A stretch of 64,000 nt of DNA from Porphyromonas macacae DSM 20710 = JCM 13914 (lineage in GTDB: Bacteria; Bacteroidota; Bacteroidia; Bacteroidales; Porphyromonadaceae). The position numbers and the translations under genes were made by a program. The stretch lies in NCBI RefSeq assembly GCF_000379945.1, contig NZ_KB904151.1:1-64000 (forward strand), written 5' to 3'. The notes under the pieces were generated by a model. It was given only the letters and a program-made list of their open reading frames with translations, was not told the origin of the DNA and made no database searches. Below are positions 17,951-27,526 of the stretch, piece after piece (position 1 is the stretch's first letter; each line of letters begins with the position of its first letter).

Positions 17951-18301
17951 ATGTACGTACAGATATTAAAATCGAAGATACACCGTGTTACCATTACGGA
18001 GGCCAACCTCTCTTATATCGGCAGTATCACAATAGACGAAGAGCTGATGGATGCCGCCGGTATTTTGCGTGGCGAGCGGGTGCAGATTGTAGACAACAAT
18101 AATGGGTCTAGGTTGGAAACCTACGTTATTCCCGGAGAACGGGGGTCTGGTGTTATTTGTTTGAATGGTGCTGCAGCACGGATCGTACAACCGGGTGACG
18201 TCATTATTATTATGGCGTATGCCTGGATGACCGAAGAGGAAGCCAAAACATTTGAGCCGAAAGTGGTTTTCCCCGATACTGCAACCAATAGATTAGTTTA
18301 A
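17951..18301 (+). CDS. panD: Aspartate 1-decarboxylase (pyruvoyl)
   Basis: 116 residues. Makes beta-alanine from aspartate for pantothenate synthesis. The proenzyme cuts itself between Gly24 and Ser25; with the start at 17951 ([20 protein letters not shown]) the motif SYIGSITID places Gly-Ser exactly at 24-25, which fixes the start, although the frame is open nine codons upstream. '[19 protein letters not shown]' and '[20 protein letters not shown]' complete the barrel. The panB gene of the same pathway is at 57439; panC is not in the window. Confidence 0.97.
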   Translation: MYVQILKSKIHRVTITEANLSYIGSITIDEELMDAAGILRGERVQIVDNNNGSRLETYVIPGERGSGVICLNGAAARIVQPGDVIIIMAYAWMTEEEAKTFEPKVVFPDTATNRLV

Positions 18302-18348
18302 CCGGTTTTATCGTTTTCATGATGCGGAACGATTAAAGATATAAACAG

Positions 18349-19686
18349 ATGTTTGAGAATTTAAGCGATAGACTGGAGCGGTCTTTCAAGCTCCTCAAGG
18401 GTGAAGGCAAGATTTCGGAAATCAACGTAGCCGAAACTCTTAAAGATGTGCGTCGCGCCCTGCTGGATGCCGACGTAAACTACAATGTGGCCAAATCTTT
18501 CACCGAAGAAGTGAAAGCCAAAGCTCTGGGTCAAAATGTGCTGAATGCCGTGCGTCCCGGGGAAATGATGGTGAAGATCGTACATGATGAACTGGCTGAA
18601 TTGATGGGCGGTAAGGCTGTGGAAATCAATGTAGAGGGTAATCCTGCCGTCATTCTGATGTCCGGTTTGCAGGGGTCGGGTAAGACTACTTTTTCCGGTA
18701 AACTGGCTAATATGCTCAAGTCGAAACGAGGTAAAAGTCCGATGTTGGTGGCTTGCGACGTTTATCGCCCTGCTGCTATCGAGCAGCTGAAAGTGCTGGG
18801 CACACAACTGGAAGTGCCTGTTTACAGCGAGCCGGAGAGCAAGGACCCGGTACAGATAGCCCGTCATGCTATCGATGAAGCGAAACGCCTGCACTGCAAT
18901 GTGGTAATTGTGGATACGGCCGGTCGTTTGGCCATAGACGAACAGATGATGCAGGAAATCGCCGCTATCAAATCGGCTGTCAAGCCTCAGGAAACGCTGT
19001 TTGTGGTGGACTCCATGACGGGTCAGGATGCCGTGAATACAGCCAAGGAATTCAACGAACGCTTGAATTTCGATGGAGTCGTGCTTACCAAACTGGACGG
19101 CGATACTCGTGGTGGTGCAGCCCTCTCCATTCGTACGGTGGTAGATAAACCGATCAAGTTTGTCGGTACGGGAGAGAAAATGGATGCGCTGGATGTATTC
19201 CACCCGGACCGTATGGCAGACCGTATACTGGGGATGGGTGATATAGTTTCATTGGTAGAGCGTGCCCAACAGCAGTATGATGAGGAGGAAGCCCGCCGTT
19301 TGGAGCAGCGTATTGCTAAAAATCAATTTGATTTCAATGACTTTTTGGCACAGATTCATCAGATCAAGAAAATGGGTAACTTCAAAGATCTGGCTTCGAT
19401 GATTCCCGGTGTAGGTAAAGCAATCAAGGATCTGGATGTGGACGATAATGCCTTTAAGAGCATCGAGGCCATTATCTACTCGATGACTCCGGAAGAACGT
19501 AAACATCCTGCTATCATTAACGGGCAAAGACGTAAGCGTATAGCCGAGGGTAGCGGAACATCGGTACCCGAAGTCAATCGTCTGATAACGCAGTTTTCAC
19601 AAACCGCCAAAATGATGAAGCAGCTGCAGGGAATGAAGATGGGCAAGTTGAAAGGAATGCCCAAGATGCCCAAGTTCAGACGTTAA
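18349..19686 (+). CDS. ffh: Signal recognition particle protein Ffh (SRP54)
   Basis: 445 residues. N domain (to about 90), G domain with 'GLQGSGKTTFSGKLANML', 'VACDVYRPAAIEQLK', 'VDTAGRLAIDEQMM', 'LTKLDGDTRGGAALSI' and 'GTGEKMDALDVFHPDRMADRI', then the methionine-rich M domain ending MKMGKLKGMPKMPKFRR. It binds signal sequences together with 4.5S RNA and delivers ribosomes to FtsY. It lies 47 bp after panD and is followed by a clear terminator. Confidence 0.98.
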   Translation: MFENLSDRLERSFKLLKGEGKISEINVAETLKDVRRALLDADVNYNVAKSFTEEVKAKALGQNVLNAVRPGEMMVKIVHDELAELMGGKAVEINVEGNPAVILMSGLQGSGKTTFSGKLANMLKSKRGKSPMLVACDVYRPAAIEQLKVLGTQLEVPVYSEPESKDPVQIARHAIDEAKRLHCNVVIVDTAGRLAIDEQMMQEIAAIKSAVKPQETLFVVDSMTGQDAVNTAKEFNERLNFDGVVLTKLDGDTRGGAALSIRTVVDKPIKFVGTGEKMDALDVFHPDRMADRILGMGDIVSLVERAQQQYDEEEARRLEQRIAKNQFDFNDFLAQIHQIKKMGNFKDLASMIPGVGKAIKDLDVDDNAFKSIEAIIYSMTPEERKHPAIINGQRRKRIAEGSGTSVPEVNRLITQFSQTAKMMKQLQGMKMGKLKGMPKMPKFRR

Positions 19687-19721
19687 TTTCTACCGTCATT
19701 CTTTAATAGAGATAATTAAAA

Positions 19722-19758
19722 GCGCGGATAGCCGAACTATTAGGCATCCGCGTTTTTT
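19722..19758 (+). terminator. Intrinsic terminator after ffh
   Basis: Stem CGCGGAT/ATCCGCG with inner GCC/GGC pairing, then six T residues, beginning 36 nt after the ffh stop. Confidence 0.85.
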
Positions 19759-19837
19759 ATATAGCAAAGCATATCTAATAGCCTGAGGGCAGGTTTGCAG
19801 ATAATAAGGTATCTTTACATATTAAAATTTTATATCT

Positions 19838-20734
19838 ATGAATATCGTACAGGGAGAGTTTCAAGTGTTAGACGGAAAAGCCACCTCTAAGGCTATCCGC
19901 GAAGAATTGAAAAAGAAAGTGGAGGAGCGTTTGGCCGAAGGAAAAAGAAGACCGCATTTGTCTGCCGTTTTGGTGGGACATGATGGCGGTAGCGAGGCTT
20001 ATGTAGCCTCTAAGATGAAGGCTTGTGAGGAGATCGGTTTTAAGAGTTCGTTGATTCGCTATGACGAAGATGTGACCGAAGAAGAATTGCTGGCTTGTAT
20101 AAAGAAGATGAATGAAGACCCGGGTCTGGACGGTTTTATTATACAATTACCTCTGCCTAAACATATCAATGAGCAGACCATTATCGAAGCTGTGGACCCG
20201 GCTAAGGATGTGGATGGTTTTCATCCGGTGAATGTGGGACGCCTGAGCATCGGCTTGCCGGGTTTTGTATCGGCTACGCCCAAAGGTATTATCGAACTTT
20301 TAAGAAGATACGGCATCCAGACGAAAGGCAAGCATGCAGTTGTACTGGGACGAAGCAATATCGTAGGAAAACCCATATCGCAATTGCTTTTATACAAAGG
20401 CACTCCCGGAGATTGTACCGTAACCGTTTGTCACAGCCGTACGGCAAATATCAAGGAAATTTGTCGTGAGGCCGATATTATAGTGGCAGCTTTAGGCAAA
20501 CCTCATTTTGTGACGGCCGATATGGTTAAGCCCGGAGCCGTGGTTATCGATGTGGGTACTACGCTTGTCGAGGATAAATCGACCAAAAGCGGATTTAAGC
20601 TGACCGGAGACGTCCTTTTCGATGAGGTAGCCCCGAAATGTTCTTATATCACTCCCGTTCCGGGTGGTGTGGGACCCATGACGATAGCTTCTCTGATGAT
20701 GAATACAATGGTAGCCGCCGAAAGCAGAGATTAG
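19838..20734 (+). CDS. folD: Bifunctional methylenetetrahydrofolate dehydrogenase/cyclohydrolase
   Basis: 298 residues. Oxidises 5,10-methylene-THF to methenyl-THF and hydrolyses it to 10-formyl-THF. Motifs: '[16 protein letters not shown]' (catalytic Lys region), '[17 protein letters not shown]', '[16 protein letters not shown]', '[18 protein letters not shown]' (NADP site) and '[18 protein letters not shown]'. The stop is only 8 bp before the next ATG, so folD and the MFS gene are probably on one transcript. A TATCTTTA box at 19810 may be its -7 element. Confidence 0.98.
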   Translation: MNIVQGEFQVLDGKATSKAIREELKKKVEERLAEGKRRPHLSAVLVGHDGGSEAYVASKMKACEEIGFKSSLIRYDEDVTEEELLACIKKMNEDPGLDGFIIQLPLPKHINEQTIIEAVDPAKDVDGFHPVNVGRLSIGLPGFVSATPKGIIELLRRYGIQTKGKHAVVLGRSNIVGKPISQLLLYKGTPGDCTVTVCHSRTANIKEICREADIIVAALGKPHFVTADMVKPGAVVIDVGTTLVEDKSTKSGFKLTGDVLFDEVAPKCSYITPVPGGVGPMTIASLMMNTMVAAESRD

Positions 20735-20742
20735 CTCGAATT

Positions 20743-22041
20743 ATGTCTTTTGTAAAGAGTAAAGTAGCGGGTAAGTCGATTTCGCCTATTCGTTGGGTAC
20801 CGTCGACTTACTTTGCCATGGGGTTGCCTTATGTGACCATTTCTATTGTGGCTCTGATCATGCTTGATGACTTCGGAATGCCTAATGATAAGATTACATT
20901 CTGGACATCTCTGTTGGTTTTGCCATGGTCATTGAAGCCTTTCTTCAGTGTGGTGATGGAACTGGTGGGCTCAAAGAAAATGTATGTGGTGGTCACGGAG
21001 TTGATTTGTTCTGTGGTTTTCGGTTTGGTGGCTTTTTCCATGCCTTTGCCGGATTTTTACAGTTTGGTTATTGCACTTTTGGCTGTAATGGCGTTCAGCG
21101 GATCCATGCATGATATTGCCGGCGACGGATTGTACATGGCAGAGTTGAGCACCGACCAGCAGAGTAAATTTGTCGGTTGGCAGGGTGCATTTTATAATCT
21201 TGCGAAAATTTTGGCTAATGGCGGGCTTATTTATTTAGCCGGAATTATGAGCCGGCAGATCGGCATCATAAAGTCCTGGATGGTCATTATGGTGATTTGT
21301 GCCGTTCTCATGGCTGTTATAGCCCTGTATCACATGGCCGTAATGCCTTCGGGCAAACGTAATGAGCATCAGGAAAAGAAAACTTTTTCCACAGGAATGG
21401 CCGAACTTTGGCTGGTAATAAAAACCTTTTTTCAGAAAAAGTATATCTGGTATTATTTGATTTTTATTATTCTATACCGTTTTGCCGAGGGCCTGGCTAC
21501 CAAAGTAGCGCCTTTATTCCTGAAGGCGCCGGTGGAGCAGGGAGGAATCGGTCTTACGAACGAGCAGTATGGCTTGATTTACGGTACAGGCGGAGCCTTG
21601 GCTTTTATTGTCGGCTCTATTTTGGGAGGTTATTATATTTCCCGTTTCGGGCTTCGTAAAGTGCTTTTTTCTTTGGCTTTGATTTTCAATGTACCTTTTG
21701 TTGTCTACTTGTTATTGGCTCTGTTTCGCCCCACATCTCTCTGGTGGATAGGTTCGGGTGTGGTATTCGAATACTTTACCTATGGTTTCGGGTTTGTAGG
21801 GCTTACATTATTTATGATGCAACAGATAGCCCCCGGTAAATATCAAATGGCACATTATGCTTTTGCCACCAGTATCATGAATCTCGGTGTCATGCTGCCC
21901 GGTATGATTAGCGGCAAGCTGAGCTTGATGCTTGGGTACAGAGACTTCTTTATCGTTGTGATGATAGCCACGATACCGGCATTGATTCTGACTTATTTTG
22001 TACCTTTTACCCATAAAGAAGCACAAGAAACGGTAAAGTGA
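20743..22041 (+). CDS. MFS transporter (AmpG-like), probable mannoside importer
   Basis: 432 residues with about 12 predicted membrane spans, starting IRWVPSTYFAMGLPYVTISI, the pattern of AmpG-like MFS sugar carriers. Characteristic segments: 'SGSMHDIAGDGLYMAEL' and 'FAEGLATKVAPLFLKAP'. The frame is open 35 codons upstream through folD, but the ATG at 20743 follows folD directly. A GH130 enzyme follows 50 bp downstream. In other Bacteroidetes such pairs import and phosphorolyse a mannosyl disaccharide, which gives the inferred substrate here. Confidence 0.85.
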   Translation: MSFVKSKVAGKSISPIRWVPSTYFAMGLPYVTISIVALIMLDDFGMPNDKITFWTSLLVLPWSLKPFFSVVMELVGSKKMYVVVTELICSVVFGLVAFSMPLPDFYSLVIALLAVMAFSGSMHDIAGDGLYMAELSTDQQSKFVGWQGAFYNLAKILANGGLIYLAGIMSRQIGIIKSWMVIMVICAVLMAVIALYHMAVMPSGKRNEHQEKKTFSTGMAELWLVIKTFFQKKYIWYYLIFIILYRFAEGLATKVAPLFLKAPVEQGGIGLTNEQYGLIYGTGGALAFIVGSILGGYYISRFGLRKVLFSLALIFNVPFVVYLLLALFRPTSLWWIGSGVVFEYFTYGFGFVGLTLFMMQQIAPGKYQMAHYAFATSIMNLGVMLPGMISGKLSLMLGYRDFFIVVMIATIPALILTYFVPFTHKEAQETVK

Positions 22042-22090
22042 TAACGTTTAATAAAAATAGAACAACCAAGTATTTAACTGATTTATATTT

Positions 22091-23089
22091 ATGAGTTCAC
22101 TGAAAATTATGGGTGAAGCCTTGCCCGGTATGCCCTGGCAGGAAAAACCTGCGGGGGTAAAAGATATTATGTGGCGTTATGATGCCAACCCTATTATCCC
22201 ACGTAATTTATTACCGACCTCCAATAGTATTTTTAACAGTGCGGTGGTGCCTTTCGGTAAAGGTTATGCAGGAGTTTTTCGCTGTGACGACACAAATCGC
22301 AGGATGAGGCTGCATGTCGGGTTTAGCGACGATGCTATTGATTGGAAGATCAATCCCGACCCCTTGCGTTTCGAGTGTGAAGATAAAGAGATCGGAGAGT
22401 GGGTTTACGGCTACGATCCTCGTGTGACTTATATTGAAGACCGTTATTATGTAACATGGTGCAACGGATATCACGGTCCTACGATCGGGGTGGCTTATAC
22501 GCATGACTTCAAGACTTTTCATCAATTGGAAAATGCTTTTTTGCCGTTTAACAGGAACGGGGTTCTTTTCCCTCGCAAGATAAATGGTCGTTTTGCCATG
22601 CTGAGCCGCCCGAGCGATAACGGACACACGCCCTTCGGCGATATTTTTTACAGCGAGTCGCCCGATATGGAGTTTTGGGGTCGTCACAGACATGTGATGA
22701 GTCCGGCTCCTTTTGAAGACAGTGCATGGCAGTGTACCAAGATCGGTGCCGGACCTATTCCTATCGAGACGAGCGAAGGATGGCTGTTGATTTATCACGG
22801 AGTTTTGGCTTCATGCAACGGTTTTGTTTATAGCTTCGGTTCGGCTCTTTTAGATATCCATGAGCCATGGAAAGTGAAGTATCGTAGCGGTCCGTATTTG
22901 ATTTCCCCTCAAAAAGATTATGAATGTATGGGGGATGTGCCCAATGTAACCTTCCCGTGTGCAGCTTTGGTAGATCCGGATACAAAACGGCTGGCTGTTT
23001 ACTACGGTTGTGCCGATACGGTTACCGGTTTGGCTTTCGGCTATGTGGATGAAATTATAGAATTTACCAAGAAGAATTCGATTATATAA
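22091..23089 (+). CDS. GH130 beta-1,4-mannoside phosphorylase
   Basis: 332 residues, cytosolic (no signal peptide). The five-bladed propeller of GH130 is indicated by '[20 protein letters not shown]', '[20 protein letters not shown]', '[20 protein letters not shown]', '[19 protein letters not shown]' and '[14 protein letters not shown]'. Such enzymes phosphorolyse mannosyl-GlcNAc or mannosyl-glucose to mannose-1-phosphate. With the adjacent transporter it fits N-glycan core or mannan scavenging. The exact acceptor (GlcNAc or glucose) cannot be read from the sequence. Confidence 0.92.
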   Translation: MSSLKIMGEALPGMPWQEKPAGVKDIMWRYDANPIIPRNLLPTSNSIFNSAVVPFGKGYAGVFRCDDTNRRMRLHVGFSDDAIDWKINPDPLRFECEDKEIGEWVYGYDPRVTYIEDRYYVTWCNGYHGPTIGVAYTHDFKTFHQLENAFLPFNRNGVLFPRKINGRFAMLSRPSDNGHTPFGDIFYSESPDMEFWGRHRHVMSPAPFEDSAWQCTKIGAGPIPIETSEGWLLIYHGVLASCNGFVYSFGSALLDIHEPWKVKYRSGPYLISPQKDYECMGDVPNVTFPCAALVDPDTKRLAVYYGCADTVTGLAFGYVDEIIEFTKKNSII

Positions 23090-23122
23090 TTTTATAACTC
23101 TGATCCTTGAAAAAAGAGGACG

Positions 23123-23157
23123 AAGTGGCAAGCTCGCAACAATGGCTTGCCACTTTT
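23123..23157 (+). terminator. Intrinsic terminator after the GH130 gene
   Basis: Perfect 11-bp stem AAGTGGCAAGC/GCTTGCCACTT with a short T4 tail, 34 bp after the stop at 23089. Confidence 0.65.
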
Positions 23158-23183
23158 GAAATATAAAAGAAAAATTTATTCTT

Positions 23184-24119
23184 ATGAGACAGATACGAGG
23201 TTTTTTAATGGGTATCGTGGCATCCGGCTCATTCGGTTTTTTGCCTCTTTTTTCTTTGCCTTTGATGAGCAGCGGGATATCCGTATCTTCTCTGCTGACT
23301 TATCGCCTGCTATTGGCTGCAGTTGCCATGGGAATTATTGTAAGGTTGCGTGGAGGCTCTTTGAGGATCGACCGGTACGAACTCTTCGAGCTGGCTGTAC
23401 TCGCTGTATGCTACTTCTCATCAGCCATGCTGCTGTTTATGGGCTATAATTATATGAATAGCGGTTTGGCTACGGTGCTGCACTTTTCATATCCTGTTTT
23501 TACGACTCTGATCATGTTCCTGTTTTATAGGCAGTATATTTCTCCTGTTACTTTGGCAGCCATGGTTATGGCCATTACGGGAGTATTGTTGTCGACAGGC
23601 GTGTTCGGGGCTTCGGGGATGATGGCCGAGCCTTTCGGTATATTTATTGTGGTTTTATCAGGATTGGCTTATGCCCTTTATATGGTACTGGTGAATAACA
23701 GGCCTCGCTTACGCGACATGGACAATCAGCGTTTGACTTTTTATGCGTTGCTGTTTAGCGGTATTTATTTTCTGGTATTTTCGTTGTGCAATCAAACGAT
23801 GATAATTCCTTCGGGGGTAAAGGTATGGGGTAATTTATTGGTTTTGTCTCTGTTTTGTACTTTATTGTCCAATATTACCCTGGTAGAGGCCTTGAAAAGT
23901 ATCGGCGCCACATTGGGAGCGGTATTGGGAGCAGTGGAACCTCTCACTGCTGTGCTTATCGGGGTGCTGTTTCTTGGTGAAACATTGAGTACCGGCGATA
24001 TTCTCGGCATGATTCTTATTATTATTGCTGTCGTTTTGATCGTTCTTTCTCCCCGTATCGACCGCCATATCGGCAAACGTCTGGAACGGTTCGATCGAAA
24101 CAGACAGACCCGGCATTAA
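23184..24119 (+). CDS. EamA/DMT-family transporter
   Basis: 311 residues forming ten hydrophobic spans in two EamA repeats (about 5-135 and 150-295). Features: 'GYNYMNSGLATVLHFSYPVF' at the end of repeat 1 and 'SIGATLGAVLGAVEPLTAVL' with 'GVLFLGETLS' in repeat 2, both standard for this family. The C-terminus is short, basic and cytoplasmic. Such proteins export metabolites or amino acids; the substrate is unknown. It lies alone between a terminator and the next lipoprotein gene. Confidence 0.9.
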   Translation: MRQIRGFLMGIVASGSFGFLPLFSLPLMSSGISVSSLLTYRLLLAAVAMGIIVRLRGGSLRIDRYELFELAVLAVCYFSSAMLLFMGYNYMNSGLATVLHFSYPVFTTLIMFLFYRQYISPVTLAAMVMAITGVLLSTGVFGASGMMAEPFGIFIVVLSGLAYALYMVLVNNRPRLRDMDNQRLTFYALLFSGIYFLVFSLCNQTMIIPSGVKVWGNLLVLSLFCTLLSNITLVEALKSIGATLGAVLGAVEPLTAVLIGVLFLGETLSTGDILGMILIIIAVVLIVLSPRIDRHIGKRLERFDRNRQTRH

Positions 24120-24160
24120 TATAAATTATGTTTATATTTGTTCTGAACAAATAAAATGTA

Positions 24161-24832
24161 ATGTACTCGAAACGTTATCCGATAGCTTTCATTCTGTTTT
24201 TACTGATCAGTCTGTCTTCCTGTGGAACTCGTGCAGAGGCTATGGCCAATAGCTCTGTCGAATATGAAAAGATGGTCAGAGACAGCCGACGATCTCCTGA
24301 TCAGTTGTATCCTACACCTTTGGTTATGGATTTTATTCAGGGTGTTATCAGTTATGGAGAAGATTTTTTGGGGCGAAGATACGGTTCAAGAGGGCCTAAC
24401 GGACGCAGGCTGGATTGTTCGGGTTATGTGAGCCTTCTTTTCGGGGAGTTCGGCATAGATATTCCTCATTCTTCCAAAGCTTTAAGTAAGATTGCCACGA
24501 AAGTATCGACACCTGTGCCCGGCGATTTGTTGTTTTTTACAGGTCGCAACGCCCGGTCTAAAACGGTGGGGCATGTGGCTCTTGTGGTTAGCAATGACAA
24601 TGGGAATATCCTGATGATGCACAGCACGAACAGCCGAGGTATTATAAAAGAATATCTGAATAAAAGTCCCTATTTCAAACGTCGTTTTTTATATGCCGGA
24701 AGAATACCCGAAATTTCTCAAATGTGGAAAGACGGTATAGACCCCGATGTCTTGATTCCTCCGATTTCTCGCCCCGGTATTTACGGCACCCAACTCTTCC
24801 CCTCTTTAACCTTACTGTTCAATTGTTATTAG
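24161..24832 (+). CDS. NlpC/P60-family lipoprotein, cell-wall peptidase
   Basis: 223 residues. Lipoprotein signal ending SLSSCG (Cys21). The NlpC/P60 domain covers about 58-190 with the catalytic Cys86 in RLDCSGYVSLLFG, His138 in GHVALV and His154 in MMHSTNSRG. It should cleave gamma-D-glutamyl-diaminopimelate bonds in peptidoglycan peptides. 'PGDLLFF' before the His is typical. The C-terminal tail (VLIPPISRPGIYGTQLF) is unusual and of unknown use. A TATATTTG box at 24133-24140 would start RNA just before the ATG. Confidence 0.93.
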   Translation: MYSKRYPIAFILFLLISLSSCGTRAEAMANSSVEYEKMVRDSRRSPDQLYPTPLVMDFIQGVISYGEDFLGRRYGSRGPNGRRLDCSGYVSLLFGEFGIDIPHSSKALSKIATKVSTPVPGDLLFFTGRNARSKTVGHVALVVSNDNGNILMMHSTNSRGIIKEYLNKSPYFKRRFLYAGRIPEISQMWKDGIDPDVLIPPISRPGIYGTQLFPSLTLLFNCY

Positions 24833-24938
24833 AAACGGCTTTTATTGCCGGATAATTTATTTGGAAACAGCCCGGAACGTCCTTTTTCGGGGATGAATGC
24901 TTACCTTATTTCTAATAAAGATTTTTTTCTTGAGATGG

Positions 24939-24968
24939 TTGTAAATTGGTAAATTCGTTGTTACTTTG
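24939..24968 (+). promoter_or_regulatory. Candidate promoter of the GATE-domain gene
   Basis: TTG (24939-24941), 19-nt spacer, TTACTTTG (24961-24968). It lies about 100 bp before the ATG at 25066 in a 233-bp gap with no other element seen. Confidence 0.45.
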
Positions 24969-25065
24969 TACCGATTTGTTTAAGCCTCTTTATTCTTCAT
25001 GAAAAAGAGGTTTTTGTGCTAATAATATCAAATCTGCTTTTTAAGGCAGGGATAAAATTTATACC

Positions 25066-26217
25066 ATGGTTTCAAAGACAAAAAAACAGAAAAGTTTCCT
25101 TCGTCAGCTCGTTGAAGCTGTCTCCTTTATTGTAATCTTTTTTGCTGTGTTTGGGTATATAGGCAATCAGATGGGATTGCCGAATATGCTGAATACGATT
25201 ATGCAGACATCGTATCGTTTGTTGATGGATACGGTGTTTTATATTATGGGTATAACCGTGTTGAGCGGCGCTTTGGGCGCTCTTCTCGTTGAGTTTCACG
25301 TGGTGGATATGCTGGAGAAAGTATTGAGGCCTATGATGAAACCTATCTATAACCTGCCCGGTGTTTCAGCTTTGGGCGGTATTCTGACTTTTTTGTCTGA
25401 TAATCCTGCTATTATTTCTCTGGCAAAGGATCGCAAATTCTGCCGTTATTTTAAGAAATACCAGTTGGTTTCGTTAACAAATTTTGGTACAGCCTTCGGT
25501 ATGGGGCTTGTGGTTATTATATTTATGGCCGGTCAGGGGTTTGGTATGGGAGCCCTGATCGGATTTGTCGGAGCCATTGCAGGCAGTATCATATCGACTC
25601 GGTTGATGCAGTATTTCACGCGCAAAAAATATCCCGAGCTTGATGAAAAAGTTGATTTGTATGGTTTGGAAGTCGAGCACGAAGCGGAGCATAAGGAAAA
25701 TGTCTTCTTACGGATGTTGAACTCTTTGCTTGATGGGGGTAAGACCGGTGTCGATTTGGGTTTGGCAATTATTCCGGGGGTACTGATTATTTCCACGGCT
25801 GTTATGATGATAACTAACGGTCCCGGGGATGATGGCGTATTCAGCGGGCAAGCCTATGAGGGTGTAGGTCTGTTGCCTGCCATGGCAGATAAAATCGATT
25901 TCGTTTTCCAGTGGTTGTTCGGGTTTCAGGATTCTCGTTTGATTGCATTTCCTATTACCACATTGGGTGCCGTCGGTGCTGCTTTGGGTTTGGTTCCTAA
26001 TTTTGTTTCTCAGGGAATTTTGGATGGCAATGCCGTAGCCGTTTTTACAGCGATGGGAATGTGCTGGAGCGGATTTTTGAGTACACATACCGCCATGTTG
26101 GATTCTCTCGGATATCGTAAGCTGATTACTCAGGCAATCGGTGCACATACCATAGGCGGGCTTGTGGCAGGTATATTTGCCCACTGGTTATTCGTTTTTG
26201 TGTCGATATTGTTTTAG
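25066..26217 (+). CDS. GATE-domain (nucleoside recognition-like) membrane protein, CD0519/CD1768 type
   Basis: 383 residues, mostly hydrophobic with about nine spans. Two similar halves each carry a GATE-like motif: 'PGVSALGGILTFLSDNPAII' in the first and 'FPITTLGAVGAALGLVPNF' in the second. A charged cytoplasmic loop (YPELDEKVDLYGLEVEHEAE) separates them. The family is thought to be a transporter or regulator related to nucleoside recognition and spore-maturation proteins A/B; the substrate is not known. Single-gene unit: promoter upstream and strong terminator directly downstream. Confidence 0.75.
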   Translation: MVSKTKKQKSFLRQLVEAVSFIVIFFAVFGYIGNQMGLPNMLNTIMQTSYRLLMDTVFYIMGITVLSGALGALLVEFHVVDMLEKVLRPMMKPIYNLPGVSALGGILTFLSDNPAIISLAKDRKFCRYFKKYQLVSLTNFGTAFGMGLVVIIFMAGQGFGMGALIGFVGAIAGSIISTRLMQYFTRKKYPELDEKVDLYGLEVEHEAEHKENVFLRMLNSLLDGGKTGVDLGLAIIPGVLIISTAVMMITNGPGDDGVFSGQAYEGVGLLPAMADKIDFVFQWLFGFQDSRLIAFPITTLGAVGAALGLVPNFVSQGILDGNAVAVFTAMGMCWSGFLSTHTAMLDSLGYRKLITQAIGAHTIGGLVAGIFAHWLFVFVSILF

Positions 26218-26233
26218 GAAAGTATAATTTTAT

Positions 26234-26298
26234 GCCCATCTGATAAAAAGAACCGGTAAAAATCCGTCTCAATAATTATCAGATGGGCTTTTCTTTTA
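26234..26298 (+). terminator. Intrinsic terminator
   Basis: Perfect 13-bp stem GCCCATCTGATAA (26234-26246) with TTATCAGATGGGC (26276-26288), then TTTTCTTTT. It ends the GATE-domain transcript. Confidence 0.85.
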
Positions 26299-26381
26299 TT
26301 CCTCTGTCCGGAAAACAGCGATTGGAAAAATATGAGTATCTTAAGCAATCGTATGACAGTACAGATTTAACTTGGAGAATT

Positions 26382-27305
26382 ATGCATAATATATTAATTA
26401 CCGGAGGAAGCGGATTAATCGGCAGACGGTTGACCGAACATCTGCAGGCCAGAGGTCATCGGGTCATGTGGCTTTCTCACAGTCATGCTGAAGGAACGGG
26501 TGTGTATCCGAATGGCGGGATATACCGATGGAATGTCAATAAAGGCTTGCTCGATGAAAGACCGCTGCGGACGGCAGATGCCATCATTCATCTTGCCGGT
26601 GTTAATATTGGGGATAAACCTTGGACGCCTTCACGTAAGCGGGAAATTATGAGAAGTCGTGTACTTGGTGCCAGATTGCTCTGTAATCAGTTGGAGAAAA
26701 TGTCGCACTATGTGAAAACATATATTTCTGCTTCCGCCATCGGCTATTATGATATGGAAGAGGGGCCGGCTATATTGACCGAAGATGCTCCTTTGGGGGC
26801 CGGTTTTTTGGCTGAAACCTGCAGGTTGTGGGAGCGCGAAGCGGACCGCTTTGAAAGCAGGCTTGGAGTGCGAAAAGTGATTTTTCGTAATGGTTTGGTG
26901 TTGTCTAACCGGGGCGGTGTACTCCGGAAAATGAGCAAGCCTTTTAAGTACGGATTCAACACTCCTGTGGGTTCCGGATTACAGTATTTTAACTGGATAC
27001 ACATCGACGATCTTTGCGGCATCTATTTATCGGCCGTGGAGAGAGAAGACATTAAAGGTGTATATAATGCGGTGTCTCCGGCTCCTTTAACGAATGATCA
27101 ATTTAATTATGCGATGGCTTATGTTTTTGGAGGCAATCATGTGCGTATCGCTATACCCGAGAAAGCCGTGCGTTTCGTATTGGGAGAAATGTCTTCTTTG
27201 ATACTGGAAGGAAAAAGAGTCTCTGCCGAAAAGATTATCGATACCGGGTTTGAGTTTGTTTACTGTTCTGTAAACCAGGCTTTGAGAAGTTTTCGTTCGA
27301 GGTAA
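26382..27305 (+). CDS. TIGR01777-family NAD-dependent epimerase (YfcH-like)
   Basis: 307 residues, short-chain dehydrogenase fold. Nucleotide site MHNILITGGSGLIGRRL at the N-terminus; 'ADAIIHLAGVNIGDKPWTP' and 'SASAIGYYDMEE' are the signature segments of TIGR01777. 'VVSPAPLTNDQF'-like and a C-terminal DUF1731-type portion follow. The frame is open 33 codons upstream, but this would cross the preceding terminator, so the ATG at 26382 is used. The substrate of this family is unknown. Confidence 0.9.
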   Translation: MHNILITGGSGLIGRRLTEHLQARGHRVMWLSHSHAEGTGVYPNGGIYRWNVNKGLLDERPLRTADAIIHLAGVNIGDKPWTPSRKREIMRSRVLGARLLCNQLEKMSHYVKTYISASAIGYYDMEEGPAILTEDAPLGAGFLAETCRLWEREADRFESRLGVRKVIFRNGLVLSNRGGVLRKMSKPFKYGFNTPVGSGLQYFNWIHIDDLCGIYLSAVEREDIKGVYNAVSPAPLTNDQFNYAMAYVFGGNHVRIAIPEKAVRFVLGEMSSLILEGKRVSAEKIIDTGFEFVYCSVNQALRSFRSR

Positions 27306-27340
27306 TCATTATTCTGTTTTTAGAAAATTATTATTGAATA

Positions 27341-27371
27341 TTTGGTAGAATAATGAAAAGTGTTATCTTTG
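27341..27371 (+). promoter_or_regulatory. Promoter of the tRNA-Glu/rpsT unit
   Basis: TTTG (27341-27344), 19-nt spacer, TATCTTTG (27364-27371): perfect match to the Bacteroidetes consensus. RNA start near 27378, about 50 nt before the tRNA. Confidence 0.75.
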
Positions 27372-27426
27372 CAATCGCTTAAGTAAATAACCTTTTTTCT
27401 GAAAGGGATAAATTTAAAGCTACATT

Positions 27427-27498
27427 GGCCCATTCGTCTATCGGTTAGGACGTGAGATTTTCATTCTCAAAAGAGGAGTTCGACTCTCCTATGGGCTA
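27427..27498 (+). tRNA. tRNA-Glu (anticodon TTC), copy 1
   Basis: 72-nt cloverleaf: acceptor GGCCCAT/ATGGGCT (first pair G-U), D arm with TCTATCGGTTAGGA, anticodon stem TGAGA/TCTCA with loop TTTTCAT (anticodon TTC), T arm AGGAG-TTCGACT-CTCCT, discriminator A. CCA is not encoded. The sequence is identical to copy 2 at 27869. Confidence 0.95.
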
Positions 27499-27526
27499 CG
27501 AAAGTTAAAAAAATAAGTAAATAAAA

